A DNA stretch of 64,000 bases. It comes from Paracoccaceae bacterium (GTDB lineage: Bacteria > Pseudomonadota > Alphaproteobacteria > Rhodobacterales > Rhodobacteraceae). The stretch covers positions 4,760,136 to 4,824,135 of the forward strand of contig JAWPMR010000001.1 of NCBI GenBank assembly GCA_033344815.1, given 5' to 3'. The notes beneath the pieces are model-generated. The model was not told where the DNA came from. It worked only from the letters and a program-made list of their open reading frames with translations, and made no database searches. This document shows positions 52,225-61,557 of the stretch, one piece after another. The position numbers were made by a program, and so were the translations under genes. Every line of letters begins with the position of its first letter. The first letter of the stretch is position 1.

Positions 52225-52227
52225 GTA

Positions 52228-54915
52228 TTATGCCGCCTGTGCGAGATTACGCAGTACGTAGTGCAGCACGCCGCCGTGTTCGATGTATTCGATTTCGATT
52301 GCGGTATCGATCCGGCATTTCAACGCGATCTCTTTGACGCTGCCATCCGCCATCGTGATGGTGCAAGGCACCTCCTGCAGTGGCTCAATCGTATCGAGGC
52401 CCGCGATGGACACGGTTTCATCCCCCGTGAGACCCAAGGATTTGCGCGTGTCACCACCGGTGAATTCAAACGGGATCACGCCCATGCCAACCAGATTAGA
52501 GCGGTGAATGCGCTCAAAACTCTCTGCAATAACCGCCTTTACCCCCAAGAGCGCGGTTCCTTTGGCCGCCCAGTCACGCGAAGATCCGGCGCCGTATTGC
52601 TCGCCCCCAAAGATCACCAGCGGTGTGCCAGCTTCCTGATACGCCATGGCCGCGTCATAGATTGAGGTCTGCGCGCCATCGGGGCCTTTGGTGTAGCCCC
52701 CTTCGACGCCATCCAGCATTTCGTTTTTGATGCGGATGTTGGCAAAGGTCCCACGCATCATCACCTCGTGGTTACCGCGACGCGACCCGTAGGAGTTGAA
52801 TTCGCGCTGTGGCACCTGACGTTCGATCAGATACTGCCCGGCGGGTGTGGTATCCTTGAACGAGCCCGCGGGGGAGATATGATCGGTTGTGATCATGTCG
52901 CCCAGCATCGCCAGAACGGAGGCGTTTTCGATGTTACTGATGGTGCCCGGCTCTTTGCCCATGCCCTGGAAATAGGGCGGGTTCTGGACGTAAGTCGAGG
53001 ATACGGGCCAATCATAAACTTTGCTGTCCGTGGTGCTGACGCCCTGCCATTTTTCATCACCCTTGAAGACATCGGCGTATTTGGTTTGAAAGGCCTCGCG
53101 GGTGACGGTCTGTTCCACCAGTTCTGCGACTTCCTGGCTTGTGGGCCAGAGGTCTTTGAGGAAGACGTCATTGCCGTCTTGGTCCTGCCCGATGGCGTCC
53201 TGTGCCAGATTGATGTCGAGCGTACCCGCCAGCGCATAAGCCACAACCAGTGGGGGAGATGCGAGGTAGTTGGCACGTACGTCCGGGCTGATGCGCCCTT
53301 CAAAATTGCGGTTTCCCGACAAGACTGATGTCGCGACCAAATCGCCCTCGGCAATCGCCTCAGACAGTTCTTTCTGGATCGGACCTGAGTTCCCAATACA
53401 TGTTGTACAGCCGTAACCAACGAGGTTGAACCCGATGGCATCGAGGTCCTCTTGCAGGTTCGCGGCCTCGAGATAGGCTGAAACTACCTGAGATCCCGGC
53501 GCCAGCGACGTTTTCACCCAAGGCTTGCGGTCCATGCCCAAAGCGCGGGCTTTGCGTGCCACCAGCCCGGCACCGATCATCACATAGGGGTTGGACGTGT
53601 TGGTGCAAGAGGTGATCGAGGCGATCACGACCTTGCCGCTTTCCATAGTATAGTCTTCGCCCGCGACGGCGATTTCCTTACCCATCGGACGTTTGAAGGT
53701 TTCTTCCATTTCGCGGCGGAAAGCGATTTGGCCTTGATCCAGCGCCACATAGTCCTGCGGGCGTTTCGGGCCGGAAATCGCGGGCACGATGGTGCCCATG
53801 TCAAGATGCAAGGTGTCGGTATAGATGGGCGCGTAGTCATCGCCACGCCAGAACCCGTTTTCCTTGGCATAGGCCTCAACCAGAGCAATCCGGTCTTCGT
53901 CCCGACCAGTTGTGCGCAGATAACGCAGCGTTTCACTATCAATCGGGAAGAACCCACAAGTGGCACCATACTCCGGTGCCATATTGCCGATTGTTGCGCG
54001 GTCCGCCAATGGCAGGCGGTCCAGTCCTTCACCGTAGAATTCAACGAATTTGCCGACAACGCCTTTGGCGCGCAGCATTTCAACGACCTTCAGAACCAGA
54101 TCGGTACCGGTGGTGCCTTCCATCATGGAACCGGTCAACTCAAACCCAATAACTTCGGGGATCAACATGGAAATTGGTTGCCCGAGCATCGCAGCCTCGG
54201 CTTCAATACCACCAACGCCCCAGCCCAGAACGGCGGCACCATTGACCATCGTTGTGTGGCTGTCCGTGCCCACAAGCGTATCAGGGTAGGCGACTTCTTC
54301 GCCATTCTGATCGGTGTCTGTCCAGACGGTCTGCGCCAGATATTCGAGGTTCACCTGGTGGCAGATCCCGGTTCCGGGAGGTACGACGCGAAAATTGTTA
54401 AACGCCTTCTGACCCCATTTCAGGAACGTATACCGCTCCATGTTGCGCTCATATTCGCGATCGACATTCATCTGGAAAGCCCGGGGGTTGCCGAATTCGT
54501 CGATCATCACCGAGTGGTCAATCACCAGATCTACCGGGTTCAGTGGATTGATTTTTTCCGCGTCGCCGCCAAGGCTGATGATCGCATCGCGCATCGCGGC
54601 CAGATCGACGACCGCGGGCACGCCAGTGAAATCCTGCAACAAAACCCGGGCAGGGCGATACGCAATCTCGCGCGGGTTCTTACCGCCCTGTGTACCCCAT
54701 TGCGCAAAGGCCTTGATATCGTCCGTCGTGACCGTCTTGCCGTCCTCAAAGCGGAGCATGTTTTCCAGCACGACCTTCAGAGCGGCGGGCAATTTTGCAA
54801 AATCACCAAGGCCTGCGGCCGTCGCGGCGGGAATGGAGTAATAGTCAACGCTCTGGGCGCCAACGCTCAGAGTTTTGCGTGTCTTTGACGTATCGTGACC
54901 AACGGTAATGGGCAT
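52228..54915 (-). CDS. acnA: Aconitate hydratase A
   Basis: TCA-cycle enzyme that interconverts citrate and isocitrate with a [4Fe-4S] cluster. 895 residues, AcnA/IRP type. Cluster Cys are in SCTNTSNPYVMIGAG (first) and GYGCTTCIGNSGP (second and third). LVGTDSHTTMVNGAAVLGWGVGG and the swivel domain FGGEQYGAGSSRDWAAKG are typical. It is followed closely by the SDR gene and is divergent from the DUF1223 gene. In such enzymes loss of the cluster can make an RNA-binding form. Confidence 0.97.
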   Translation of the reverse strand: MPITVGHDTSKTRKTLSVGAQSVDYYSIPAATAAGLGDFAKLPAALKVVLENMLRFEDGKTVTTDDIKAFAQWGTQGGKNPREIAYRPARVLLQDFTGVPAVVDLAAMRDAIISLGGDAEKINPLNPVDLVIDHSVMIDEFGNPRAFQMNVDREYERNMERYTFLKWGQKAFNNFRVVPPGTGICHQVNLEYLAQTVWTDTDQNGEEVAYPDTLVGTDSHTTMVNGAAVLGWGVGGIEAEAAMLGQPISMLIPEVIGFELTGSMMEGTTGTDLVLKVVEMLRAKGVVGKFVEFYGEGLDRLPLADRATIGNMAPEYGATCGFFPIDSETLRYLRTTGRDEDRIALVEAYAKENGFWRGDDYAPIYTDTLHLDMGTIVPAISGPKRPQDYVALDQGQIAFRREMEETFKRPMGKEIAVAGEDYTMESGKVVIASITSCTNTSNPYVMIGAGLVARKARALGMDRKPWVKTSLAPGSQVVSAYLEAANLQEDLDAIGFNLVGYGCTTCIGNSGPIQKELSEAIAEGDLVATSVLSGNRNFEGRISPDVRANYLASPPLVVAYALAGTLDINLAQDAIGQDQDGNDVFLKDLWPTSQEVAELVEQTVTREAFQTKYADVFKGDEKWQGVSTTDSKVYDWPVSSTYVQNPPYFQGMGKEPGTISNIENASVLAMLGDMITTDHISPAGSFKDTTPAGQYLIERQVPQREFNSYGSRRGNHEVMMRGTFANIRIKNEMLDGVEGGYTKGPDGAQTSIYDAAMAYQEAGTPLVIFGGEQYGAGSSRDWAAKGTALLGVKAVIAESFERIHRSNLVGMGVIPFEFTGGDTRKSLGLTGDETVSIAGLDTIEPLQEVPCTITMADGSVKEIALKCRIDTAIEIEYIEHGGVLHYVLRNLAQAA

Positions 54916-55141
54916 AAGAGATTTCCTCTGGCTTGAGCTGGATCATTGTTCGGATTGGGTGCTGAATGCCCTAAGGGGATGGGCAGATCAACTCAAATCG
55001 GCGTGCCAGGGCATAAATGTATACCATTGTGTACCGAATAGCCCTGATTTTGCTCTCGATCTCTCAAGAAACCTTGATTGGTCATTACAACGCAGAGCTT
55101 TTAGGGTGCAACATGGCGTTCAAGAACCTGCAAGGAATCAC

Positions 55142-55837
55142 ATGAAAATACTGTCCCCCCTCTTGGCAGCTGTCTGGTTTATGGCAACTCCGGTTTTTGC
55201 ACAAAACGGACCTGTCGTCGTAGAGCTGTTTACATCGCAGGGATGTTCGTCGTGTCCTCCGGCAGATAAATTGCTTCATGCGTTGGCCGAGCGCGACGAT
55301 GTGATCGCTCTCGCGCTGCATGTGGATTATTGGGACTATATCGGGTGGAAGGATGAATTTGCGGATCCGCGCAACGCAGAACGCCAACGTGCCTATGCAA
55401 CAACGGCCGGGCGACGCTCAATCTACACACCGGAAATGATTGTGAACGGTCAGACTGATATTGTCGGGACCAAGCCGATGGAGGTTTCCAAGGCGATCGC
55501 CATTCACAAAGAGCAGCCTGCAAGCGTCCGGATTGACGTCGCCAAAGCCGGGGACGAAGTTCGAATTGATGCGGAGACTTTGCAACCCATGGCTGGCCCA
55601 ATGATCGTGCAGATCCTGCGCTACAAACCGAACCGTGAGGCACGCATCACCCGCGGCGAAAACGCCGGTCACACGATTGCCTATGCAAACGTGACGCAGG
55701 AATGGAAGGTTTTGGCAGAATGGGATGGGCGCACGCCCCTTTCCCTGTCAGCAGTTGTGCCAGGTGATGATCCGGTGGTGGTGCTGATACAGGCTGCCAA
55801 AATGGGACCTATTCTGGCGGCAGCCCGCATCAGATGA
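55142..55837 (+). CDS. DUF1223 thioredoxin-fold exported protein
   Basis: A 231-residue protein started at 55142 after AAGGAATC. Signal peptide ends TPVFA. The mature protein opens VVVELFTSQGCSSCPPADKLL, a thioredoxin-like strand with a CxxC pair, and continues with LALHVDYWDYIGWKDEFADP and YTPEMIVNGQTDIVG, the marks of DUF1223. The family is widespread in Alphaproteobacteria; a redox role in the periplasm is likely but unproven. Divergent from acnA with a 226-base gap. Confidence 0.9.
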   Translation: MKILSPLLAAVWFMATPVFAQNGPVVVELFTSQGCSSCPPADKLLHALAERDDVIALALHVDYWDYIGWKDEFADPRNAERQRAYATTAGRRSIYTPEMIVNGQTDIVGTKPMEVSKAIAIHKEQPASVRIDVAKAGDEVRIDAETLQPMAGPMIVQILRYKPNREARITRGENAGHTIAYANVTQEWKVLAEWDGRTPLSLSAVVPGDDPVVVLIQAAKMGPILAAARIR

Positions 55838-55973
55838 GTGGCGCGCCCTTGCAGGAGGGAAGTTCTTTTCACTCCGTTTGTTAACGCGTCTGCACGAGCG
55901 GGACCACGCGTGCTGAAATGACCTTTACCCAAGACAGCGGCGCCCCAGTTCCATGGAGCACCCTTTCTGTTGG

Positions 55974-57041
55974 TTAGCCCTCATCGCCGTCATCAACCAC
56001 CAAGAGCAGATCGCCTGAAGCCTCCATGTCGCGGGCTATTCCTATTATGCGCGTCATGGCTTCATCGGCCTCTGCGGCTTTGACCGTTCCTCTGTCTTGC
56101 ATGTCTTCTCGCAGTTGGTCCGCCATTCGCGCCGACATATTCTCCAGAATGTAGTCTGCTGACGCTTTCATACCGGCAGCTTCGGCACCTGTCAGGGCGA
56201 TCAACAGGTCTTCCTGCACCAGCTCGCGGATCAATCGCGGAACGTCGCGCGGTGCAATTCGTTTCGGGATATTGGCGAAAGTGAAGATTGCCTTGCGCAC
56301 CTGTTCGGCGAAGCCTGCATCTGTTTCATCAAGTCCTTCCAGGACGTCATCGCGGGTGACGGATTTGGTTGAATTGAGGATCGCCCCCACGCGCTCCACG
56401 GGACCGCTGTCAAACGCTTCGAGTGGTGCGGCGTCGAGCTGGGTTGCCAGCGAAATCCCGATGCGATCCACCGCGTCAGGCGTGACTGCGCTGGTTTGTG
56501 AAACGGCGTAGGTGATGCGTCGTGCCTTTGGCCCCGGCAATTGTCCCAGCAACTCTGCAGCACGTTTTACGTCAATTTTGGATAGCAGGACTGCGGCTAC
56601 TTCGACGCTCTCGTTTTCGAGCACCGGAAGCAGCTTTTCCAGACTCATATCTTTCAAGCGCGCCCAGGGGTCGCCGTATTGGCGCACGCCTGCTTCCTTG
56701 CGTAGGCGGGTCGCCGTTTGCTTGGAAATGCGCCCGTCAAGGGACTCCAGAGCGCCCGCCATGCCACCGGGAAAAGACAGTCCGACGTTTTCCAATTCAT
56801 CCGCAAACTCGGACACGACACTGGCCAGTGTGGCGCGGTCGACCAGACGCATCGAACCCATCTGCTTGGTCAAATGCGCTTGCAGGTCTTCGGGCAGATC
56901 TTCCAGTGGAATATCGGCACCCTCGTTCAGCAGCAAACGCACGACAATCGCTGCTTTTGCGCGACGGCTGAGCGTCGCAGGAGCGCTACCGCCCGTTCCC
57001 GGCAAGGCCGGAAAGGGCGCCATTGGAACCATTTCTGTCAT
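55974..57041 (-). CDS. FliG-like flagellar motor switch protein
   Basis: A 355-residue FliG homologue, the rotor protein that meets both CheY-bound FliM and the stator. The N-terminal helical domain (TLSRRAKAAIVVRLLLNEG), the middle domain (AAVLLSKIDVKRAAELLGQLPGPKARRITYAVS, which differs from the usual HPQ-type turn) and the C-terminal charged torque helix region (DDVLEGLDETDAGFAEQVRKAIFTFANIP, DLLIALTGA, ENMSARMADQLREDMQDRG) are all present. No other flagellar gene is in the window, so this is a lone copy; it may be a second FliG or the only one. Convergent with the DUF1223 gene. Confidence 0.85.
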   Translation of the reverse strand: MTEMVPMAPFPALPGTGGSAPATLSRRAKAAIVVRLLLNEGADIPLEDLPEDLQAHLTKQMGSMRLVDRATLASVVSEFADELENVGLSFPGGMAGALESLDGRISKQTATRLRKEAGVRQYGDPWARLKDMSLEKLLPVLENESVEVAAVLLSKIDVKRAAELLGQLPGPKARRITYAVSQTSAVTPDAVDRIGISLATQLDAAPLEAFDSGPVERVGAILNSTKSVTRDDVLEGLDETDAGFAEQVRKAIFTFANIPKRIAPRDVPRLIRELVQEDLLIALTGAEAAGMKASADYILENMSARMADQLREDMQDRGTVKAAEADEAMTRIIGIARDMEASGDLLLVVDDGDEG

Positions 57042-57104
57042 CTATATCCGCCTCAGTAAAAGTTACTGTGATGCTTGGCAGATAAAGGTAAACATTGGCT
57101 GAAA

Positions 57105-57629
57105 TCAGTAGTTGTAAGTTGTCCCGGTTTCGATGGCTTTGCGCAGGGATGTTTCCGACCAACTGCCCGTGCCGCCATGCTCTTGAATGGCGCGCAATTG
57201 CACCAACGCGGCCACCATATCGCCAGCGGCAACATATCCCTGACCCATGTAGGATCTGGCCAGAATATTGCCGGGATCCTGATCAATCGCGCGCTGGTAG
57301 AAGATGTTCCCAAGTTCAATGTTGCCCAACTTGCGGTGTGTAAAACCCATGTAGGTGAGGCGGCCCGGATCGTCCGCGTCCATCGCACTCAGAACAACCT
57401 GCGCATCATGGTAGCGCCCCGCATAGGCCATGTGGCGTACGGTTTGATACAATTGATCCCGATCAAGACTGCTTTCTTTTGGGTCGACGCATCGCCGTAT
57501 GCGTTCGTCAAACACCTGCGCTCCCTCACAGGCAATCGCCGGTTTGATGGGCGGTTCATCATTGCCGCCGCCGGCCGCCAGTAGTGTTGTTGGAAAAAGC
57601 AGGGCAGCGCCCAAGATAATCCGCATCAT
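57105..57629 (-). CDS. Exported TPR-repeat protein
   Basis: A 174-residue protein with a signal peptide (MMRIILGAALLFPTTLLAAGG) and two to three tetratricopeptide-like helix pairs: LYQTVRHMAYAGRYHDAQVVLSAM, RLTYMGFTHRKLGNIELGNIFYQRAIDQDP, ILARSYMGQGYVAAGDMVAALVQLRAI. Two Cys before the repeats (ACEGAQ and RRCVDP) may form a disulfide. It probably holds together periplasmic proteins. It is 63 bases upstream of the fliG-like gene on the same strand and may share its transcript. Confidence 0.82.
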   Translation of the reverse strand: MMRIILGAALLFPTTLLAAGGGNDEPPIKPAIACEGAQVFDERIRRCVDPKESSLDRDQLYQTVRHMAYAGRYHDAQVVLSAMDADDPGRLTYMGFTHRKLGNIELGNIFYQRAIDQDPGNILARSYMGQGYVAAGDMVAALVQLRAIQEHGGTGSWSETSLRKAIETGTTYNY

Positions 57630-57684
57630 TACAAATATCCTCGTTTAAGAAACCATGTAAGAGAGTAACGGATCAGAGGGGGGG

Positions 57685-57716
57685 TTTATTCAATCACAGA
57701 CGCGTGATTGAATAAA
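57685..57716 (-). terminator. 13-bp perfect hairpin
   Basis: TTTATTCAATCAC (57685-57697) and GTGATTGAATAAA (57704-57716) pair fully around a six-base loop. It lies 12 bases after the stop of the small gene at 57728 (minus strand) and before the TPR gene, so it likely ends that short transcript. An AAAATTTTT tract on the plus strand side would also suit a plus-strand terminator. Confidence 0.65.
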
Positions 57717-57727
57717 ATTTTTATGAT

Positions 57728-57895
57728 TTAGCTGCTGACGCCGGTGACACATGTGCCCGAGGTCGCATCATAAACGGTGCCCGCTGCGCAGGACATCGTG
57801 ATTTCTTCTTTCTTGCCGTAATTGCATCCTTCGGCGAATGCCAAAACGGGCGTCACGGTGAGGGCCACCGCGGCGGCCAAAGTCTTGATCGTCAT
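57728..57895 (-). CDS. Tiny exported Cys-containing protein
   Basis: A 55-residue protein with a strong ribosome-binding site (AGGAGA seven bases before the ATG at 57895). A signal peptide ends VLAFA, leaving a mature peptide of about 34 residues with three Cys: EGCNYGKKEEITMSCAAG and TSGTCVTG. The CxxGTVYDxxTGTC ending resembles the small repeats of chitin-binding or invertebrate-type Cys-rich peptides, and also the tail of the TPR gene's own CVDP region only loosely. I know no function. A hairpin follows, so it is probably its own transcript. Confidence 0.75.
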   Translation of the reverse strand: MTIKTLAAAVALTVTPVLAFAEGCNYGKKEEITMSCAAGTVYDATSGTCVTGVSS

Positions 57896-57989
57896 TGCGG
57901 TTCTCCTGTGTTTGCAACGCTAAGGTAGCAGGAGCACGCAAGCGGTCAACCAAAATAAGGTGTTTCGTGCCCTGGCGCCGCGATCATGC

Positions 57990-59294
57990 CTAGTCTTTGA
58001 ACACCCGTTTGAAAATCGTGTCGACGTGTTTGGTGTGATACCCGATATCGAACTTCTCTTCGATCTCCTCCGCGCTCAGCGCGGCCAGCACGTCAGCATC
58101 CCCCAGAAGCTCGGTTTTAAAGTCCTTGCCTTCTTCCCAGACTTTCATCGCGTTGCGCTGCACCAGTTTATAGGCGTCCTCGCGGCTGACCCCGGCTTGG
58201 GTCAGGGCAAGCAATACACGCTGGCTCATCACCAAACCGCGAAATTTGTTCATATTGGCCAGCATATTGTCGGGGTAGATCACCAATTTATCGACCACTG
58301 ACGTCAACCGTGCCAATGCAAAATCCAGCGTGATCGTGGTGTCGGGACCGATGTTGCGCTCGACTGAGCTGTGGGAAATGTCGCGTTCATGCCAGAGCGC
58401 GACGTTCTCCATCGCTGGTACAACCGCCATGCGCACCAGTCGCGCCAATCCGGTCAGGTTTTCGGTCAACACCGGGTTGCGCTTATGCGGCATCGCGGAG
58501 GATCCTTTTTGACCAGCAGAGAAAAACTCCTCCGCTTCCAAAACCTCGGTGCGCTGCATATGGCGGATTTCGGTGGCGATATTTTCGATGGAACTGCCGA
58601 CAACGCCGAGGGCTGCGAAAAATGCGGCATGACGGTCGCGTGGGATCACCTGCGTGCTGATGGGCTCCGGTTCCAGTCCCAGTTTTGCGCAGACATGTTC
58701 CTCAACGGCAGGGTCGATATTGGCGAATGTGCCAACCGCGCCGGAAATCGCGCCGGTTGCGATCTCATAGCGTGCTTTTTCCAGACGGTTCAGGTTGCGA
58801 TCCATTTCCGCATAAAACCGCGCGAAAGTCAGGCCCATTGTGGTCGGTTCTGCGTGAATGCCGTGGCTGCGCCCGATACGGACGGTATCTTTGTGCTCCA
58901 GCGCGCGCCATTTCAGCGCGGCCAAAAGACCCTTCATATCCTCGATCAAAATGTCAGAGGCCCGCACCAGTTGGACATTGAAACAGGTATCCAGCACATC
59001 CGAGGAAGTCATGCCCTGATGTACAAACCGCGCCTCATCTGAGCCTACGTGTTCGGCCAGATGCGTCAGAAACGCGATCACGTCGTGTTTAGTGACCGCT
59101 TCGATTTCATCAATGCGCGCGACGTCAAATTCAACGTCTTTGGCTTTCCAAACCGCATCGGCGTTTTCGCGCGGGATCACGCCCAGATCGGCCATCGCAT
59201 CACAGGCATGGGCCTCAATCTCGTACCAGATCCGGAATTTTGTGGCCGGTGACCAGATTGCAACCATGTCGGGACGGGAATAGCGAGGGATCAT
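57990..59294 (-). CDS. purB: Adenylosuccinate lyase
   Basis: Two steps of purine synthesis: removes fumarate from SAICAR and from adenylosuccinate. 434 residues from ATG 59294 (MIPRYSRPDMVAIWSP), with AAAAAGGT before it; a frame opening further upstream has no family match. Signature SAGQKGSSAMPHKRNPV (flexible catalytic Ser loop), with HQGMTSSDVLDT and RIGRSHGIHAEP earlier. Confidence 0.96.
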   Translation of the reverse strand: MIPRYSRPDMVAIWSPATKFRIWYEIEAHACDAMADLGVIPRENADAVWKAKDVEFDVARIDEIEAVTKHDVIAFLTHLAEHVGSDEARFVHQGMTSSDVLDTCFNVQLVRASDILIEDMKGLLAALKWRALEHKDTVRIGRSHGIHAEPTTMGLTFARFYAEMDRNLNRLEKARYEIATGAISGAVGTFANIDPAVEEHVCAKLGLEPEPISTQVIPRDRHAAFFAALGVVGSSIENIATEIRHMQRTEVLEAEEFFSAGQKGSSAMPHKRNPVLTENLTGLARLVRMAVVPAMENVALWHERDISHSSVERNIGPDTTITLDFALARLTSVVDKLVIYPDNMLANMNKFRGLVMSQRVLLALTQAGVSREDAYKLVQRNAMKVWEEGKDFKTELLGDADVLAALSAEEIEEKFDIGYHTKHVDTIFKRVFKD

Positions 59295-59377
59295 CAGCTT
59301 ACCTTTTTGGCATTTGTCTTGGGCTTGTCGCGCTCTTAAACTGCACCGGCATGAGCCACAAGGCGGGAGCCGATGAA

Positions 59378-59710
59378 ATGAGAGCATTGAAGGTCGCAGC
59401 GCTGATCTTTTGCCCGGTGATGGCCCAATCGCAGGATTGGACGCCATTGAGCGGGGATGCCATTCGCGCGGCACTGACGGGTCGTACATTGCAATATGAA
59501 AACGCGTGGCAGGATTTTCGCGCCACAGGCCGTACGCTATACAATGCGGGCGCTGACAGCTGGGGGTATTGGCGGGTGCAGGGCGATCAATATTGCAGCC
59601 AATGGCCGCCCTCCGATCTGTGGGCGTGTTATGACATGGCGCGTGCCGGCGAAAAGCTTCGATTCATCGGGCAGGGCGGAGATGTCACGGATGCGTCTTA
59701 TGCCGATTGA
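59378..59710 (+). CDS. Small exported protein
   Basis: A 110-residue protein started at 59378 after GGGAG; a longer start at 59351 is possible. The signal peptide ends VMAQS. The mature part (DAIRAALTGRTLQYENAWQ, then GADSWGYWRVQGDQYCSQWPPSDLWACYDM) has two Cys and a Trp-rich pattern like the secreted DUF995-type single-domain proteins. Its end overlaps the DUF6314 gene by 20 bases. It is divergent from purB. Function unknown. Confidence 0.7.
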   Translation: MRALKVAALIFCPVMAQSQDWTPLSGDAIRAALTGRTLQYENAWQDFRATGRTLYNAGADSWGYWRVQGDQYCSQWPPSDLWACYDMARAGEKLRFIGQGGDVTDASYAD

Positions 59711-60113
59711 GACGAGGCCGCGCGTTCTGGCGGATTTCGCAGGCACATGGCAGCTTGATCGCAAGATTGCGCATGGGGACGGCACGCAGGCCCGTTTTCA
59801 GGGAACCGCCCTGTGGGATGGTGACGATAGAGGGCTGGATTATTTGGAAACAGGGCATCTGCAAATGGGGCAAGGTCCTCAAATGCAGGCAGAGCGGCGG
59901 TATCGCTGGGCTCCCGACTTGGATGTGTATTTTGACGACGGGCGGTTCTTTCACCGCGTTCCGGCATTGGGTGGCCGAGCGTCACATTGGTGCGATCCTG
60001 ATACTTATGATGTGACCTATGATTTTGGGGCGTGGCCCTGCTTTACTGCCGTTTGGCAAGTGCGCGGACCGAAAAAATCCTACAAAATGCACAGTTTTTA
60101 CGAACGCAGTTAG
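59691..60113 (+). CDS. DUF6314 family protein
   Basis: A 140-residue protein (start 59691 or 59682 or 59700, all in frame). It reads as a small beta-barrel: VLADFAGTWQLDRKI, ARFQGTALW, LDYLETGHLQM, AERRYRWAPDLDVYFDDGRFFHRV, and SHWCDPDTYDVTYDF, KSYKMHSFYER at the end. These are the family marks known from Rhodobacteraceae. The opening is like lipocalin/FABP-type proteins. It is cytoplasmic by sequence (no signal). Function unknown. Confidence 0.8.
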   Translation: MRLMPIETRPRVLADFAGTWQLDRKIAHGDGTQARFQGTALWDGDDRGLDYLETGHLQMGQGPQMQAERRYRWAPDLDVYFDDGRFFHRVPALGGRASHWCDPDTYDVTYDFGAWPCFTAVWQVRGPKKSYKMHSFYERS

Positions 60114-60235
60114 CGCACCTTATGCTGTGCTTTTAGCATTTCCAAAATGCGCGGTTTTAGCGCGACAGGCCTTGCACAGATGCTGCTGCTGCGGCATTCA
60201 TGGGCCAACGCATTCTCAACAGGAGACACAATTCC

Positions 60236-60835
60236 ATGCAACTGTCCGCTTCTCATTCCGTCCTGGCAGAGACCTTCGGGCCAAACGCCGGTTCTGCACA
60301 GCGCGCCAAACAAGCCGTACTGGTTGTGGTTGGTATCGCTCTTCTGACGATGGCGGCGCAGATCAAAGTGCCAATGTGGCCGGTGCCGATCACCATGGGG
60401 ACATTTGCGGTTTTAACAATCGGTGCCGCTTATGGAGCGCGCCTCGGGTTGGTGACGATCCTTGGATACATGATCATCGGCGCACTTGGATTTGATGTAT
60501 TTGCGGGATCCACGGCAGAGAAGTTTGGCCTTGAATACATGATGGGCGGCACCGGCGGCTATCTGCTGGGATATGTGCTTGCCACCGTGATGCTCGGCTT
60601 TCTGGCGCAGCGCGGTTGGGATCGCTCCGCGGCTTGGATGGCACTGGCGATGTTGATCGGTAACGTCCTGATTTATATCCCCGGTCTGGCGTGGCTTGGC
60701 ATGCTCTATGGGTGGGACAAGCCGATCCTGGAGTGGGGTCTGACACCCTTCCTGATCGGTGATTTCCTGAAACTCGCGCTGGCCGCAGCCCTACTGCCCG
60801 CCTTGTGGAAGCTGATCGGCAACGCGCGCAGCTAA
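60236..60835 (+). CDS. bioY: Biotin transporter BioY
   Basis: Substrate-binding membrane (S) component for biotin uptake, 199 residues from ATG 60236 after AGGAGA. Six helices with AAQIKVPMWPVPITMGTFAVLTIGAAYG, GYMIIGALGFDVFAG, MGGTGGYLLGYVLATV and PFLIGDFLKLALAAALLP, the BioY pattern. No bioM or bioN (energy subunits) are adjacent, as is common; lone BioY proteins may work alone or with a shared ECF module. A clear terminator follows. Confidence 0.93.
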   Translation: MQLSASHSVLAETFGPNAGSAQRAKQAVLVVVGIALLTMAAQIKVPMWPVPITMGTFAVLTIGAAYGARLGLVTILGYMIIGALGFDVFAGSTAEKFGLEYMMGGTGGYLLGYVLATVMLGFLAQRGWDRSAAWMALAMLIGNVLIYIPGLAWLGMLYGWDKPILEWGLTPFLIGDFLKLALAAALLPALWKLIGNARS

Positions 60836-60860
60836 CTACACATCCCTATAGGATCACAGG

Positions 60861-60889
60861 AAAGCCAGAGCATCGTCTCTGGCTTTTTT
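60861..60889 (+). terminator. Rho-independent terminator after bioY
   Basis: AAAGCCAGAG (60861-60870) pairs with CTCTGGCTTT (60877-60886) around CATCGT, with a T run through 60889. A clean terminator 26 bases after the bioY stop. Confidence 0.9.
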
Positions 60890-60981
60890 CTTGGTTTGAA
60901 ATCTGTCGCTTTGCAAACTGAACTGGACAAAATCATCTGAGTGTCGCTCCTTGGGGTAGCGCCAGAAAAAGGATCGCGCCC

Positions 60982-61548
60982 ATGCGTCTGAAAATGTTGA
61001 ACCTCACAAGAAGCCTTGCCATCGCTGCTGGTTTTCTCGTGGCACCGGTCGCCGGTTTCGCGGGCACGCCCATGACCTATACCGACGGCGAAAGAGCGCT
61101 GTTTCAGATTGAGGTGCCCGACTTCTGGTCTGTCCGAACCGGAGGTCTTCGTGATCTCACGGCGCCAGATGCTGAAAACTTTCGCGATGTCTCACGTATC
61201 TTTGGCCTGACGCCTGAAACCCACGAGGGGATATGGGTCGGGTTTGTATCCCCGCATGGCGTCGCCTCGTTGGCGGATGCGCGCGACTATCTCACGGACA
61301 TTGGGCAGTTTCTGGTCAAGGATGCTCAAGTTGAAACCTCCAGGTCTCGCCGGATCGCCGGATTACCTGCCCAGACGTTTTCAGGCACCGGGCGACGCGG
61401 TGGCAAGCCGCTCGAATTCACCGCCATCACTATTGATATGCCCAACGGGCGGGTGGCTGTTTCTGTTGTTGTGTTCGAGGCGGGATCAGATGTGGATATC
61501 ATAAATGATATCAACGAGATGATGGCGTCTTTTAAGGTCGTAAGGTAG
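60982..61548 (+). CDS. Exported protein of unknown family
   Basis: A 188-residue protein with a signal peptide (SLAIAAGFLVAPVAGFAG). The mature part has alternating strands and helices: ERALFQIEVPDFWSVRTGG, TPETHEGIWVGFVSPHGVASLADARDYL, KPLEFTAITIDMPNGRVAVSVVVF and a closing helix DIINDINEMMASFKVV. This resembles the fold of single-domain proteins that measure small ligands in the periplasm (similar to PsbP/Mog1-like shapes), but I do not recognise a named family. Followed 9 bases later by a lipoprotein gene. Confidence 0.7.
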   Translation: MRLKMLNLTRSLAIAAGFLVAPVAGFAGTPMTYTDGERALFQIEVPDFWSVRTGGLRDLTAPDAENFRDVSRIFGLTPETHEGIWVGFVSPHGVASLADARDYLTDIGQFLVKDAQVETSRSRRIAGLPAQTFSGTGRRGGKPLEFTAITIDMPNGRVAVSVVVFEAGSDVDIINDINEMMASFKVVR

Positions 61549-61557
61549 GGGGAGCAG

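Noticed and set aside
53728-54888. Plus-strand frame of 386 codons
   Set aside because: Antisense shadow of acnA, produced by the high GC codon bias.
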